This document shows positions 55,208-63,370 of a DNA stretch of 64,000 nucleotides, piece by piece. The stretch spans positions 62,001 through 126,000 of the forward strand of contig JAHCAY010000002.1 of assembly GCA_019634575.1 (NCBI GenBank). Reading direction: 5' to 3'. The translations under genes and the position numbers were made by a program. Each line of letters starts with the position of its first letter. The stretch's first letter is position 1. The notes under the pieces were generated by a model that was not told where the DNA came from, searched no databases, and saw nothing but the letters and a program-made list of their open reading frames with translations. Source of the stretch: Candidatus Didemnitutus sp. GTDB taxonomy: Bacteria > Verrucomicrobiota > Verrucomicrobiia > Opitutales > Opitutaceae.

Positions 55208-55217
55208 GGGGGAATCC

Positions 55218-55682
55218 TCAGGCGGTGGCGGCGCTGGCGATCGGGGTGCTCTCGACGAGCGGGTGGTGCGCGGAGTAGCGCGAGTAATTGGAGATGACGA
55301 GCTGGCGGCCGAGCTTGGTGCGGCGGTTGACGAGGATGGGGCCGATGAGGTTGACCTTGGCCTCGAGCGGGCGCTGCTGCTCGAGCGTGACGATGTTGAG
55401 CACCATGGCCTCGCTGCTGTCGCGGAGGTCGAGCTGCGCGGCGTCGTCGTCGAAGACTTCGGGGGTGTAATCCGGGATGAGGCCGGCGGGCTCGATGACG
55501 ATGAAGTGGACCGAGTCCTTGCCGTTGCTGAGCTTCAGCCAGAGGAACGGGAGGTGGTCGGGCTGATAGAGGAGCTCGGCTTGGGTGTAGTCGCGGAAGC
55601 CGATGATGCCCTGGGGCAACGTGAAGAGATTCGCGACCTGCTGGTCGAGCTCGGCGGAAGGTGTTTCGAGGATGACTTTCAT
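55218..55682 (-). CDS. fliW: flagellar assembly factor FliW
   Basis: 154 residues, FliW family. Conserved parts: FTLPQGIIGFRDYTQAELL (near 20-38), FLWLKLSNGKDSVHFIVIEP (near 46-65), then AMVLNIVTLEQQRPLEAKVNLIGPILVNRRTKLGRQLVISNYSRYSAHHPL with the NLxGPIlvN motif. FliW binds CsrA and flagellin alternately and so couples flagellin synthesis to assembly. 11 bp to the csrA gene. In operon with flgL upstream. Confidence 0.95.
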   Translation of the reverse strand: MKVILETPSAELDQQVANLFTLPQGIIGFRDYTQAELLYQPDHLPFLWLKLSNGKDSVHFIVIEPAGLIPDYTPEVFDDDAAQLDLRDSSEAMVLNIVTLEQQRPLEAKVNLIGPILVNRRTKLGRQLVISNYSRYSAHHPLVESTPIASAATA

Positions 55683-55700
55683 GGAGGGGGCGGCGGGGGG

Positions 55701-56597
55701 TTACTTCAAGTAATCGAGGAGGGAGAGTTTCATGATGTTCGACGCGGACTGGAGCGCGGCCTGATAGGCGACCTGGTTCTGGTTCAGTTTCACGATCGTG
55801 GAGGGGAGGTCGCCGTCGGCTTCGGAGGAGACGAGTTTCTCGAGATTGGTGACGCGGTCCTTCTGCTGCGTCTGGTTGACTTCGATGCGCATCTGCACGG
55901 CGCCGTGCTCGGAGAGCGAATTGACGATCAGGTCCTCGCTGTTGAGCAGGTTGCTTTGCGCGGACTGGACGGCGCTGGTGTCGCCGGCGCGGAGGGAGTC
56001 GCGGAGCGCGACGAGGTGGTTGATGAAATCGCCGAGGCCGGTGTTCGTGGCGGCGGAGGTGCCGGGGGAAACCGTGGAGGATTCCGAGAGCGCGACGGAG
56101 GACTGTTCGGTGTTGCCGGCGTAGGTCACGCCGGTGACCTGGCCGCTGGCGTCGCGGGTGGCGGCGAAGGGCGCGGTGTCGACCGCGGTGCCGGAGAAGA
56201 TGTAATCGTTGCGGAACTTGGTGTTGCCGAGCTGCACGGCCTGCTCGATCAGCTGGTCGACTTCGGAGGCGTAGGCCGTGCGTGCCTCGGAGCTGACGGT
56301 GCCGGTGCCGAGCGTGCCGATCTCGGTGGCGCGGTCGGAGAGTTTCTTGATCTGCTGGAGGCCCGAGTAGGAGGCTTGGCTGACTTGCAGCGCGCGGTCG
56401 GCGTTGCGCTGGAACTGCGCGAGGGAGCGGCGTTCGCTCTCGAGGTTGATGACGCGACTGACGGCGGCGGGATCGTCCTCGGGGTTCGTGATGCGCTGGC
56501 CGGAGGCGACCTGCGATTGCAACCGCGCCGACTGCGAGCCGAGGTTCTGGATCTGGCGGACGATGTTGTCGGAAATCGTGTTGGAGGCGATGCGCAT
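55701..56597 (-). CDS. flgL: flagellar hook-filament junction protein FlgL
   Basis: 298 residues. N-terminal D0 helix with SDNIVRQIQNLGSQSARLQSQVASGQRITNPEDDPAAVSRVINLESE, typical of FlgL, and C-terminal helix (VTNLEKLVSSEADGDLPSTIVKLNQNQVAYQAALQSASNIMKLSLLDYLK). The middle variable domain is modest. Links the FlgK ring to the filament. Sits between flgK and fliW with about 20 bp on each side, so one transcript is likely. Confidence 0.94.
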   Translation of the reverse strand: MRIASNTISDNIVRQIQNLGSQSARLQSQVASGQRITNPEDDPAAVSRVINLESERRSLAQFQRNADRALQVSQASYSGLQQIKKLSDRATEIGTLGTGTVSSEARTAYASEVDQLIEQAVQLGNTKFRNDYIFSGTAVDTAPFAATRDASGQVTGVTYAGNTEQSSVALSESSTVSPGTSAATNTGLGDFINHLVALRDSLRAGDTSAVQSAQSNLLNSEDLIVNSLSEHGAVQMRIEVNQTQQKDRVTNLEKLVSSEADGDLPSTIVKLNQNQVAYQAALQSASNIMKLSLLDYLK

Positions 56598-56616
56598 GGC
56601 GGGGATTCAGTGGGCC

Positions 56617-58029
56617 TCAGTGGCCGAGGCGGTTCACGACGGTGTCGAGGAGATCGTCGACGACGGAGAAGACGCGGGAGGAGGCCTGGAACGCGCGTTG
56701 GAAACGCACGAGGTCGGCCATCTCCTCGTCGAGCGAGACGCCGCTCACGGCGTCGCGCTGCGATTTCACGAGGTTGCTGATGTTGGTCTGGTCATCGACG
56801 CGGGAGTTGGCGCTGGCGAGCGCCTGGCCGAGGTTGGAGACCGACTGGGAAAAATACTGGCTGAGCGTGCCGTCGACGGCGTCGCCGCCCGCGGTGGAGA
56901 AATTCTGGCTGGCGATCGCCGCGACCGCGAGGGCGATGGAGTTGTCGCCAGCGGAGCCGTTGCCGGCGCGCAAGGTGGCGGCGGTGACGCCGGCTTGCAC
57001 GGAGATGGTGCCGGCGGTGGTGCCGGCGGCGAAGAAATCGGCGCCGGGGGTCGCGCTCGGATTGTAGGCGGCGTTGACGGAGGTGACGAGTTGCCGCGCC
57101 ATGCCGTCGAGGGCGTTGCGGAGATCCTGCACGGCGCCGTCGCGCGCGGAGAGCTGGCCGTAGATCTTGCCGGAGGAGAAGACGAGGGCGGTGGCGGAGG
57201 CGCCGCCGGTGAGGCCGGTGCCGGTGAACGCGACGGGGCCGGTGACAGCGGCCTTGTCGACGAGGACGACGTCGGCGTTGGCGGCGTCCTTCATCACGAC
57301 CTGGATCTGGCCGTTGTCGGTGTTGCGGGCTTCGATCGGGATGATCGCGGCGAGTTCCTCGAGCTTGGCCTGGCGTTGGTCGCGGAGGTCGATCGCGGTG
57401 TTCGGGGCGCCGACTTCGATGCGGCCGATCTGGGCGTTGAGGTCGGCGATGGTGGAGAGGAGGCGGTTGACGTCGGCGACGTCGGCGGTGACGGCGGTGT
57501 CGACGTCGGACTGCACTTGGGCGAGGCGGGCGTCGGTCTGGTTGAAGCGGTCGGTGAGGATCGCGGCTTTTTGGAGCAGCGTCTGGCGTTCGCCGATGTC
57601 GGTCGGGCTGGCGGCGACGCTTTGGAAGGCGTTGAAGAAATCGTCGAGCGCGCCAGCGAGGCCGTTGGTGGAAGCGTTCGAGCTGGAGGCGGTCGTGGAG
57701 GAGGAGCGGTCGATGCTCTGGCCGAGGCCGGCTTGCGCGCGGCCGAGGACGTCCTGCTCGGCTTCGAAGGAGGATTTCAGCGCGGTCTCGCGCATGACCT
57801 GGCGATCGAGCAACGCGTCGCGGAGCTGCTGCACGGCGAGCGCTTCGAGGCCGAGGCTCTGTGCGCCCTCAGGCGTGACCACCGTGCCGCGATCGCCGTA
57901 GATGACCCGCTGGCGCGCGTAGGCGGTGTTGTTGACGTTCGAGAGGTTCTTGCCGGCGATCTCAATGGCGCGGGCGTGCGCGTTGAGCGCTTTGACGGAC
58001 GCACCGAGAGTGGAGAAGAGGCCGGACAT
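56617..58029 (-). CDS. flgK: flagellar hook-associated protein FlgK
   Basis: 470 residues, normal for FlgK of this group. N-terminal conserved segment FSTLGASVKALNAHARAIEIAGKNLSNVNNTAYARQRV and C-terminal ANSRVDDQTNISNLVKSQRDAVSGVSLDEEMADLVRFQRAFQASSRVFSVVDDLLDTVVNRLG. A Ser/Ala-rich region near 110-125 and the SVQAGVTAATLRAGNG part form the variable domain. First hook-associated protein. About 100 bp of repeat DNA separate it from flgN, its chaperone. Confidence 0.95.
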   Translation of the reverse strand: MSGLFSTLGASVKALNAHARAIEIAGKNLSNVNNTAYARQRVIYGDRGTVVTPEGAQSLGLEALAVQQLRDALLDRQVMRETALKSSFEAEQDVLGRAQAGLGQSIDRSSSTTASSSNASTNGLAGALDDFFNAFQSVAASPTDIGERQTLLQKAAILTDRFNQTDARLAQVQSDVDTAVTADVADVNRLLSTIADLNAQIGRIEVGAPNTAIDLRDQRQAKLEELAAIIPIEARNTDNGQIQVVMKDAANADVVLVDKAAVTGPVAFTGTGLTGGASATALVFSSGKIYGQLSARDGAVQDLRNALDGMARQLVTSVNAAYNPSATPGADFFAAGTTAGTISVQAGVTAATLRAGNGSAGDNSIALAVAAIASQNFSTAGGDAVDGTLSQYFSQSVSNLGQALASANSRVDDQTNISNLVKSQRDAVSGVSLDEEMADLVRFQRAFQASSRVFSVVDDLLDTVVNRLGH

Positions 58030-58040
58030 GGGGAGGAGGC

Positions 58041-58128
58041 TTTAGGCTATAAGCGGTAAGCTGTAAGCGGAGGCAGGTGATCGAAGAGTGGTGGGAGCTT
58101 AGGGCTTAAAGCTTTTCGCTTAGAGCTG
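58041..58128. repeat. AAGC-rich imperfect inverted repeat
   Basis: TTAGGCTATAAGCGGTAAGC and TGTAAGCGG are mirrored by GCTTAGGGCTTAAAGC and CGCTTAGAGCTG within the short flgK-flgN spacer. AT-richer than the surroundings. The pattern of repeated AAGC(T) steps looks like an intergenic repeat unit. It may lie in the common transcript and form a hairpin. Confidence 0.5.
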
Positions 58129-58130
58129 TT

Positions 58131-58628
58131 TCAGCCCGCGACGCGGAAGGCGGGCTCGGGGCGGACGCCGCCGAGAGTGACGCGGCCGGTGGGCGCGTAG
58201 GTTTGCGTGAAGGCGTCGGGGCGGAGCTGGCGGAGCAGTTCCTGCTGGGCCTCGACGGTGCGGGAGAGCAGCGAGTGGTTGTGGCGCGAGGTGCGGCGGA
58301 CGCGGTGAATGAGAATGTTGATCTCGGAGATGAGCGCCTCGAGCAGCGGGCGGACATCGGCGGCGAAGTGCGGGAGCAGCGTGCGCAGCGTGGCGGTGGG
58401 CAGCTCGTTGTGCTCGGTGGCGAACGCGGCGACGAGCGCCTCGCGGTTGCGGCGGGATTCGTGGAGGCTGTGCACGAGCGACTCGATCTCGCCGCTGAGG
58501 CGGAGCACGCCGTCGGGGTTGCGCGCGAAGAGGTAGCGTTGCTGTTCCTCGAAGAGGTGGAGGAGGCCGCCGTATTCGGCGATCTCGTGGCGGAGGGCGT
58601 CCGCGATGATTTTCCAGTCGTGATCCAT
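58131..58628 (-). CDS. flgN: FlgN-like flagellar chaperone
   Basis: 165 residues, all-helical. N-terminal HDWKIIADALRHEIAEYGGLLHLFEEQQRYLF and middle coiled coil (SLHESRRNREALVAAFATE, LLEALISEINILIHRVRRTSRHNHSLLSRTVEAQQELL) match the FlgN family, which holds FlgK and FlgL for export and keeps them unfolded. The sequence is weakly conserved in the family, so the call rests partly on its place between flgJ(N) and flgK. The C-terminal tail (APTGRVTLGGVRPEP) is a likely client-binding part. Confidence 0.82.
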   Translation of the reverse strand: MDHDWKIIADALRHEIAEYGGLLHLFEEQQRYLFARNPDGVLRLSGEIESLVHSLHESRRNREALVAAFATEHNELPTATLRTLLPHFAADVRPLLEALISEINILIHRVRRTSRHNHSLLSRTVEAQQELLRQLRPDAFTQTYAPTGRVTLGGVRPEPAFRVAG

Positions 58629-58630
58629 GA

Positions 58631-58978
58631 TCAGTCTTTCTGGCCGGCCGTGTCTGCGGCCAGCGAAGCGCGAGGTGTGAGCTGGTGTTGGAGAATGTTG
58701 CCGAGGCCGAGGCCGCCGGCGGCGGAGAGTTGATTCGAGAGGACGTCGGTGAGCAGGTAACCGTAGACGCTGCCGCCACCGCCGGCGCCGCCTTCCTTGC
58801 CGCCCATGATGCTGCCGACGCTTTCCTGGAGGAACTGGCGGAGGAGGATGGCCTCGAACTGGCCGGCGACGGCCTTCACCTGCTCGGATTGCGGGAGGTT
58901 CTGCATCTTGCCGGGGTTCGCCATCATCGAGGCGACCTGGGCGGCGGACTGGCGGGGAGAAATGGCGGAGACGTTCAT
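58631..58978 (-). CDS. rod-binding protein (FlgJ N-terminal type)
   Basis: 115 residues, only the rod-binding/scaffold half of FlgJ. The muramidase domain of the enterobacterial protein is absent, as usual outside gamma-proteobacteria. Conserved: AVAGQFEAILLRQFLQESVGSIMGG (near 38-62), then a glycine-rich loop and YGYLLTDVLSNQLSAAGGLGLG (near 73-94). Acts in rod assembly through the peptidoglycan. A separate lytic enzyme must open the wall. Two bases separate its end from the next gene flgN. Confidence 0.88.
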   Translation of the reverse strand: MNVSAISPRQSAAQVASMMANPGKMQNLPQSEQVKAVAGQFEAILLRQFLQESVGSIMGGKEGGAGGGGSVYGYLLTDVLSNQLSAAGGLGLGNILQHQLTPRASLAADTAGQKD

Positions 58979-58981
58979 GGC

Positions 58982-60112
58982 TCAGTTGATGATCAGCTCG
59001 GCCTGGAGGGCGCCGGAGCGTTTGAGCGATTGGAAAATAGCCATCATGTCGCGCGTGGAGACGCCGAGGGAATTCAGCGCGGCGGCGAGGCGCTCGACGG
59101 TCGGCGGCTCGTTGAGGACGGTGAAACCGCCCTTGGTCTCGTTGACGGCGGTCTGCGTGCTCTGGACGGTCTGCGTGGTGCCGTTGCTGAGCGCGCCGGG
59201 CTGCGAGACGCCCTGGTTGTTCGTGACAGTGATGGTCAACGCGCCGTGGGCGATCGCGACATGCGAGATGCGGACGGTCGAGGTGGCGACGATGGTGCCG
59301 GTGCGCTCGTTGATGACGATGCGGGCGAGCGTGTCGGGCTGGACTTCGACGGTGCCGAGGTCGGCGAGGAACGCGACGTCGCGGCTGCGGTATTCGCCGG
59401 GGATGTGGACCTGCACGGTCGCGGCGTCAGTCGCGATCGTGCGCGACTCGGGCCAGCGGGTGTTGATCGCATCCGCCATGCGCGCGGCGGAAGTGAAATC
59501 GGGATTGTGGAGGAGCAGGCGCAGCGTCTGGTCGTGGACGAATTGCGCTGGAATCTCGCGTTCGACGATGGCGCCGTTGGAGATCGTGCCGACGGTCGGG
59601 TGATTTTTCTGCACGGTGGCGCCGCCGGCGCCGCCGCTGCCGCCGACGAAACCGCCGATGGCCACCGGGCCCTGCGCGACGGCGTAGACGCGGCCGTCGG
59701 CACCGAGGAGCGGAGTCTGGAGGAGCACGCCGCCTTGCAGCGTCTTCGCATCGCCCATCGAGGAAACCATCACGTCGATGCGCGCGCCGGGCTTCATGAA
59801 CGCGCCGATGTCGGCGGTGATCATGACGGCGGCGATGTTCTTCGACTTGATGTCGGTCGCGGCGACGCTGAGGCCGTAGCGCTGTAGCGTGTTGGAAATG
59901 GCGCGGAGCGTGGAGAGCGCGTTGCTGTCGCCTTCGCCGGCGAGGCCGACGATGAGGCCGTAGCCGACGAGCTGATTGTCACGGCCGCCCTCGACGAGCG
60001 TGAGGTCCTTCACGCGCGCGGCGTGCGAAACGGAGGCGACGACGAAAACCGCCAGGGCGCAGGTGGCCGCGCGGCGGAGAAGAGAGGAGAAGGTGCGTCG
60101 TGCTGTGTTCAT
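58982..60112 (-). CDS. flgI: flagellar P-ring protein FlgI
   Basis: 376 residues, normal length. Signal peptide (LLRRAATCALAVFVVASVSHAARVKDL), then the FlgI core: LVEGGRDNQLVGYGLIVGLAGEGDSNALSTLRAISNTLQRYGLSV, MTAD-like VMITADIGAFMKPGARIDVMVSSMGDAKTLQGGVLLQTPLLGADGRVYAVAQGP, and the C-terminal half VVNERTGTIVATSTVRISHVAIAHG-type, DMMAIFQSLKRSGALQAELIIN end. It forms the ring in the peptidoglycan layer, which fits a Gram-negative wall. 3 bp to the rod-binding gene. Confidence 0.96.
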   Translation of the reverse strand: MNTARRTFSSLLRRAATCALAVFVVASVSHAARVKDLTLVEGGRDNQLVGYGLIVGLAGEGDSNALSTLRAISNTLQRYGLSVAATDIKSKNIAAVMITADIGAFMKPGARIDVMVSSMGDAKTLQGGVLLQTPLLGADGRVYAVAQGPVAIGGFVGGSGGAGGATVQKNHPTVGTISNGAIVEREIPAQFVHDQTLRLLLHNPDFTSAARMADAINTRWPESRTIATDAATVQVHIPGEYRSRDVAFLADLGTVEVQPDTLARIVINERTGTIVATSTVRISHVAIAHGALTITVTNNQGVSQPGALSNGTTQTVQSTQTAVNETKGGFTVLNEPPTVERLAAALNSLGVSTRDMMAIFQSLKRSGALQAELIIN

Positions 60113-60152
60113 CCGTGATCCTGAGTGGACCGAAGTCGTGTGTTACATCGCG

Positions 60153-60794
60153 TCAGAACGGGCGGAGTTTTTCGTAGAGCTTCGAGAGCCAGCCGCGTTT
60201 CTGGGCGTCGGTGAGCGCGCCTTCGGCGACGAACTCGACGCGAGCGTCGGCGATGTTGGAGGAAAGGATGGTGTTGTCGGCGGCGATGTCGTCCGGGCGC
60301 ACGAGGCCGTGGAGGACGATGTATTGCGTCTCGCCGGAGAACGTGACGACGCGCATGCCCTCGATCACGAGGTTGCCGTTGGGCATCACGTCCGTGACGA
60401 GCACAGCGGCGCGGCTGCTGAGCGACTGGTTGTTCACCGTCTGGCCGCCGCCGGAGTAGTCGCCCTTGCCGGTGATGTTGGTGGCGGGGAGTTCGCCGTT
60501 GTGCGTGCCGAGCTTGCTGGCGGCGACGGAGAACATGAATTGGCTGACCGCGTCCTCGATGGTGGACTTGCGGGTGGCGGATTTGCTCTGGGTGTTCGTG
60601 GCCGCGACGCTTTCGATGACGACGATGGTGAGGATGTCGCCGGAACGGGAAGCCTTGCGATCGGCGAACATGCCGCGCGAGCCCGAGGAAGGCGTCCACA
60701 ACGACTCGCCGCGCACGCCGGCGGTGCCGAGCGCGAGGAGTGCGATCAGGGCGGCGGCGCGAAGCTCAGAAGCGGACTTGGACGCGGTTTTCAT
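60153..60794 (-). CDS. flgH: flagellar L-ring protein FlgH
   Basis: 213 residues from ATG 60794. L-ring of the outer membrane. Family parts: ESLWTPSSGSRGMFADRKASRSGDILTIVVIESVAATN (near 31-68), GKGDYSGGGQTVNNQSLSSRAAVLVTDVMPNGNLVIEGMRVV and ETQYIVLHGLVRPDDIAADNTILSSNIADARVEFVAEG. FlgH is normally a lipoprotein, but this one has a signal peptide (ALIALLALGTAGVRG) without a lipobox Cys. Its start overlaps the end of flgA by 29 bp. Confidence 0.94.
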   Translation of the reverse strand: MKTASKSASELRAAALIALLALGTAGVRGESLWTPSSGSRGMFADRKASRSGDILTIVVIESVAATNTQSKSATRKSTIEDAVSQFMFSVAASKLGTHNGELPATNITGKGDYSGGGQTVNNQSLSSRAAVLVTDVMPNGNLVIEGMRVVTFSGETQYIVLHGLVRPDDIAADNTILSSNIADARVEFVAEGALTDAQKRGWLSKLYEKLRPF

Positions 60795-61476
60795 CGATGA
60801 CGAACGCGGAGAAATCTTTCTTCGAGTCGAGATTGCGGACGGTGACGACTTCGCCCTGTGCGCCATTCTGCATGGCGAGGGCCTTCATCGTGACGACGAG
60901 CATGCCGTCGGCGGCGGAGACTTCGACCAGCTCGCCTTTCTTGACGAGCGGGCGGCGGGCAATGTCGCGCCAGGTGAGGAGGCGGCCGGCTTGGATGCCG
61001 CGCACGAAATTGAACGAGTGATCGCCGACGGCGGCGGGCAGCGCGTCGCGCTCGCGGAGCAGGTCGACGCGGCGGGTCTCGAGGATGGAGGCGTCGAACG
61101 GCGTGTTGTTCGAGATGGGCTGGCGGGCAACCCAAGCGTCGCGCCAGAGCGCGGCGCGGAGCGTGAGCGTGGTCTCGCCGAGCGACTGGCCGTCCGCGAG
61201 GATGCGGCAGCGCAGGAGCATGGAGGTGGCGGCGACGGAAGGATACTCGCTGATCTGGATCTGCCAGTCGCGGGCGACGCGATCAGGCGAAGTCCACGGG
61301 CGGATGAACTCGAGCTGCAGGTCGCCCTCGAGATTGAAGTGCGCGGAGAGGTCGCGGGTGAGCGCGGCGGTGAAATTTTCCTGGCTGAGCGGCATCGCGA
61401 CAGTCGCGGCCGGCTCGTCGGCGCGGAGCGCGCAGAGGGCGAAAAAGGCGACGAAGGTGACGAGGAGGCGGGGCAT
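60766..61476 (-). CDS. flgA: flagellar basal body P-ring formation protein FlgA
   Basis: 236 residues, signal peptide (MPRLLVTFVAFFALCALRA). C-terminal SAF-type FlgA domain: AARQPISNNTPFDASILETRRVDL-like and GRLLTWRDIARRPLVKKGELVEVSAADGMLVVTMKALAMQNGAQGEVVTVRNLDSKKDFSAFVIDENRVQV, with the NxxSKKxFxAxV end of the family. Periplasmic chaperone that assembles the P ring from FlgI. Between flgG and flgH, overlapping flgH. Confidence 0.92.
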   Translation of the reverse strand: MPRLLVTFVAFFALCALRADEPAATVAMPLSQENFTAALTRDLSAHFNLEGDLQLEFIRPWTSPDRVARDWQIQISEYPSVAATSMLLRCRILADGQSLGETTLTLRAALWRDAWVARQPISNNTPFDASILETRRVDLLRERDALPAAVGDHSFNFVRGIQAGRLLTWRDIARRPLVKKGELVEVSAADGMLVVTMKALAMQNGAQGEVVTVRNLDSKKDFSAFVIDENRVQVRF

Positions 61477-61481
61477 GGCGA

Positions 61482-62261
61482 TCAGCGCTTCATGTTGGCC
61501 ACGTTCTGCAGCATCTCGTCGGAGGACTGCACGGACTTGGAATTAATTTCGTAGGCGCGCTGGGCGACGATGAGCGCGACCATTTCCTCGACGATGTTCA
61601 CGTTGGAGGCCTCGATGTAGCCTTGGATGGTGCGGCCGAAGCCGTTTTCGCCGGGGTTGCCGGTCTCGGGCGTGCCGGAGGCGGCCGTCTCTTCGTAGAC
61701 GTTGCCGCCCATGGAGCGGAGGCCCGCGGGATTGGCGAAGCGCGTCATGGTGAGGCGGAAGGTCGTGCTGCCACTCGAGGACTGGACCGTGACCTGGCCG
61801 TCCTCAGAAATGGAGACGTTCGAGCCGGCGGGGATGGTCTGCATGCCGCTGAGGATCGGCATGCCGTCGACGGTGACGACCTGGCCTTGGGCGTTGAGCT
61901 TGAAGGAGCCGTCGCGGGTGTAGCCGATAGTGCCGTCGGGGCGCTGCACCTCGAAGAAGCCGTCGCCTTGGATCGCGATGTCGAGCTTCTCGCCGGTGTT
62001 GGTGAGCTGGCCTTGGGTGAAAACCTTGGAGGTCGCGGCGACGCGGGAGCCGTTGCCGACTTCGATGCCGGTGGGGACGAGGTTGCCGCCGCCGGAGTCG
62101 GAGCCGGAGGCGCGCGGCTTCTGGTAGAGCAGGTCCTGGAACTCGATCTTGCTGCGCTTGAAGCCCGGGGTGTTCACGTTCGCGAGGTTGTTCGCGATCG
62201 TGTTCAGGTTGAGCTGCTGGGCCTCCATGCCGGTGGCGGCCGAGTAAAGGGAGAGATTCAT
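61482..62261 (-). CDS. flgG: flagellar basal-body rod protein FlgG
   Basis: 259 residues, the normal FlgG length. N-terminal LYSAATGMEAQQLNLNTIANNLANVNTPGFKRSKIEFQDLLYQ and the C-terminal NVNIVEEMVALIVAQRAYEINSKSVQSSDEMLQNVANMKR are complete. The middle with QGDGFFEVQRPDGTIGYTRDGSFKLNAQGQVVT is the conserved beta domain. Distal rod. Spacer to flgF upstream holds a palindrome and an AT-rich repeat (62300-62370), so a separate promoter is possible. Confidence 0.96.
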   Translation of the reverse strand: MNLSLYSAATGMEAQQLNLNTIANNLANVNTPGFKRSKIEFQDLLYQKPRASGSDSGGGNLVPTGIEVGNGSRVAATSKVFTQGQLTNTGEKLDIAIQGDGFFEVQRPDGTIGYTRDGSFKLNAQGQVVTVDGMPILSGMQTIPAGSNVSISEDGQVTVQSSSGSTTFRLTMTRFANPAGLRSMGGNVYEETAASGTPETGNPGENGFGRTIQGYIEASNVNIVEEMVALIVAQRAYEINSKSVQSSDEMLQNVANMKR

Positions 62262-62299
62262 GGCGTCAGCAGTTCGGGGTTAGCAGAAAATCCGCCCCC

Positions 62300-62370
62300 C
62301 ACGACTGGGGCCGGCCCGGCCCCACACCGGGCGCGGCCATGCAGTCGTGATATAGCGGTTGTCTATATGG
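62300..62370 (-). promoter_or_regulatory. flgF-flgG spacer with hairpin and AT-rich inverted repeat
   Basis: GGGGCCGGCCCGGCCCC near 62306-62322 can form a strong hairpin. ATATAG (62350-62355) and CTATAT (62363-62368) form an AT-rich inverted repeat that stands out in this GC-rich DNA and could be a -10 region or operator. Only suggestive. Confidence 0.35.
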
Positions 62371-62393
62371 GGAATTCATTGGCGCGGTGGCGC

Positions 62394-63146
62394 TCAGCCG
62401 AGGGCTTGGAGGGTTTTCTCCATCTGCTCGTCGGCACTGGTGATGATCTTCTGGTTGGCCTCGTAGGCGCGGCTGATGAGGACGAGGTCGACCATTTCGC
62501 GGAGCGGCTGGACGTTGCTCTGCTCGAGGTAACCCTGCATCAGCTCGGGATCGGACATGTTGTCCTTCCCGGCCTCGGGGCCGGCCACGAACATGCCGCC
62601 CGCGGTCGGCATGAGGGCGGCCGGATTCGAGAACTTGTAGATGCCGAGTTTGCCGAGCGCCGTGCTGCCTTGGAAAATCGTGCCGTCGCGGTTGATCGTG
62701 ATCGCGCCGCCGCCGGGGAGCATCGTGATCTGGTTGCCGCCCTCAGTCAGGACCGGCAGGCCGCCCGCACCGACGAGCGTGCGCTCCGGCGTCATGCGGA
62801 ACTCACCGCTGCGCGTGTAGAGCTTCTGGCCGCCGGGACCGTCCATCTCGAAGAAACCGTCGCCCTGGATCGCGACATCGAGCTCGCGGCGCGTGGGCTG
62901 CGTCTCGCCGGTCATGAAATTGATGCCGGTGGTGACCTTGGTGAAGAGCACGGCGTGCTCGTTTTCCGGGCCGGCGTTCTTGGCGTCGGGGCGGATGTTC
63001 CACTTGCCCGCGACCTGCGAGGAGAACTCGACGGTGCGCTTGCGGTAACCGGTCGTCTGCGCAGAGGTGATGTTCTGCGACGTAGCGTCCTGCCAGCGTT
63101 CGAGAGCCGACATCGAGGAGGCGCTTTGGTAGAGACCGATATTCAT
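62394..63146 (-). CDS. flgF: flagellar basal-body rod protein FlgF
   Basis: 250 residues from ATG 63146, which gives the expected start MNIGLYQSASSMSALERWQD. FlgF/FlgG family signatures: QNITSAQTTGYRKRTVEF, RRELDVAIQGDGFFEMDGPGGQKLYTRSGEFRM (near 90-125) and the C-terminal helix NVQPLREMVDLVLISRAYEANQKIITSADEQMEKTLQALG. Proximal rod. Assigned FlgF rather than FlgG by divergence and by its place in front of the clear flgG. First gene of the block. 165 bp of spacer separate it from the DnaJ terminator. Confidence 0.9.
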   Translation of the reverse strand: MNIGLYQSASSMSALERWQDATSQNITSAQTTGYRKRTVEFSSQVAGKWNIRPDAKNAGPENEHAVLFTKVTTGINFMTGETQPTRRELDVAIQGDGFFEMDGPGGQKLYTRSGEFRMTPERTLVGAGGLPVLTEGGNQITMLPGGGAITINRDGTIFQGSTALGKLGIYKFSNPAALMPTAGGMFVAGPEAGKDNMSDPELMQGYLEQSNVQPLREMVDLVLISRAYEANQKIITSADEQMEKTLQALG

Positions 63147-63315
63147 CCGGCACGGCAAAAAGCAACGCCGGTGCCAACGATTTCGAGCGCGCCATTAGCC
63201 AGCGAGGACCAACGAATTAAAAAATTCGCCGTCTCGGCACATCGTTCATCCCCCTCCCTGCCCTCGCCCGGTCCGGCAATCTTTGCCGCCGCTTCGGAAA
63301 AATCTGCCCGGCCAT

Positions 63316-63341
63316 GAAAAAGCCGCACCGTAGGGTGCGGC
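63316..63341 (-). terminator. intrinsic terminator of dnaJ
   Basis: Stem GCCGCACC / GGTGCGGC with loop GTAG. On the minus strand it is followed by CTTTTTC. 30 bp after the dnaJ stop. Confidence 0.9.
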
Positions 63342-63370
63342 AAATTCATCGGCACGTTCGCGCGTGCGAC

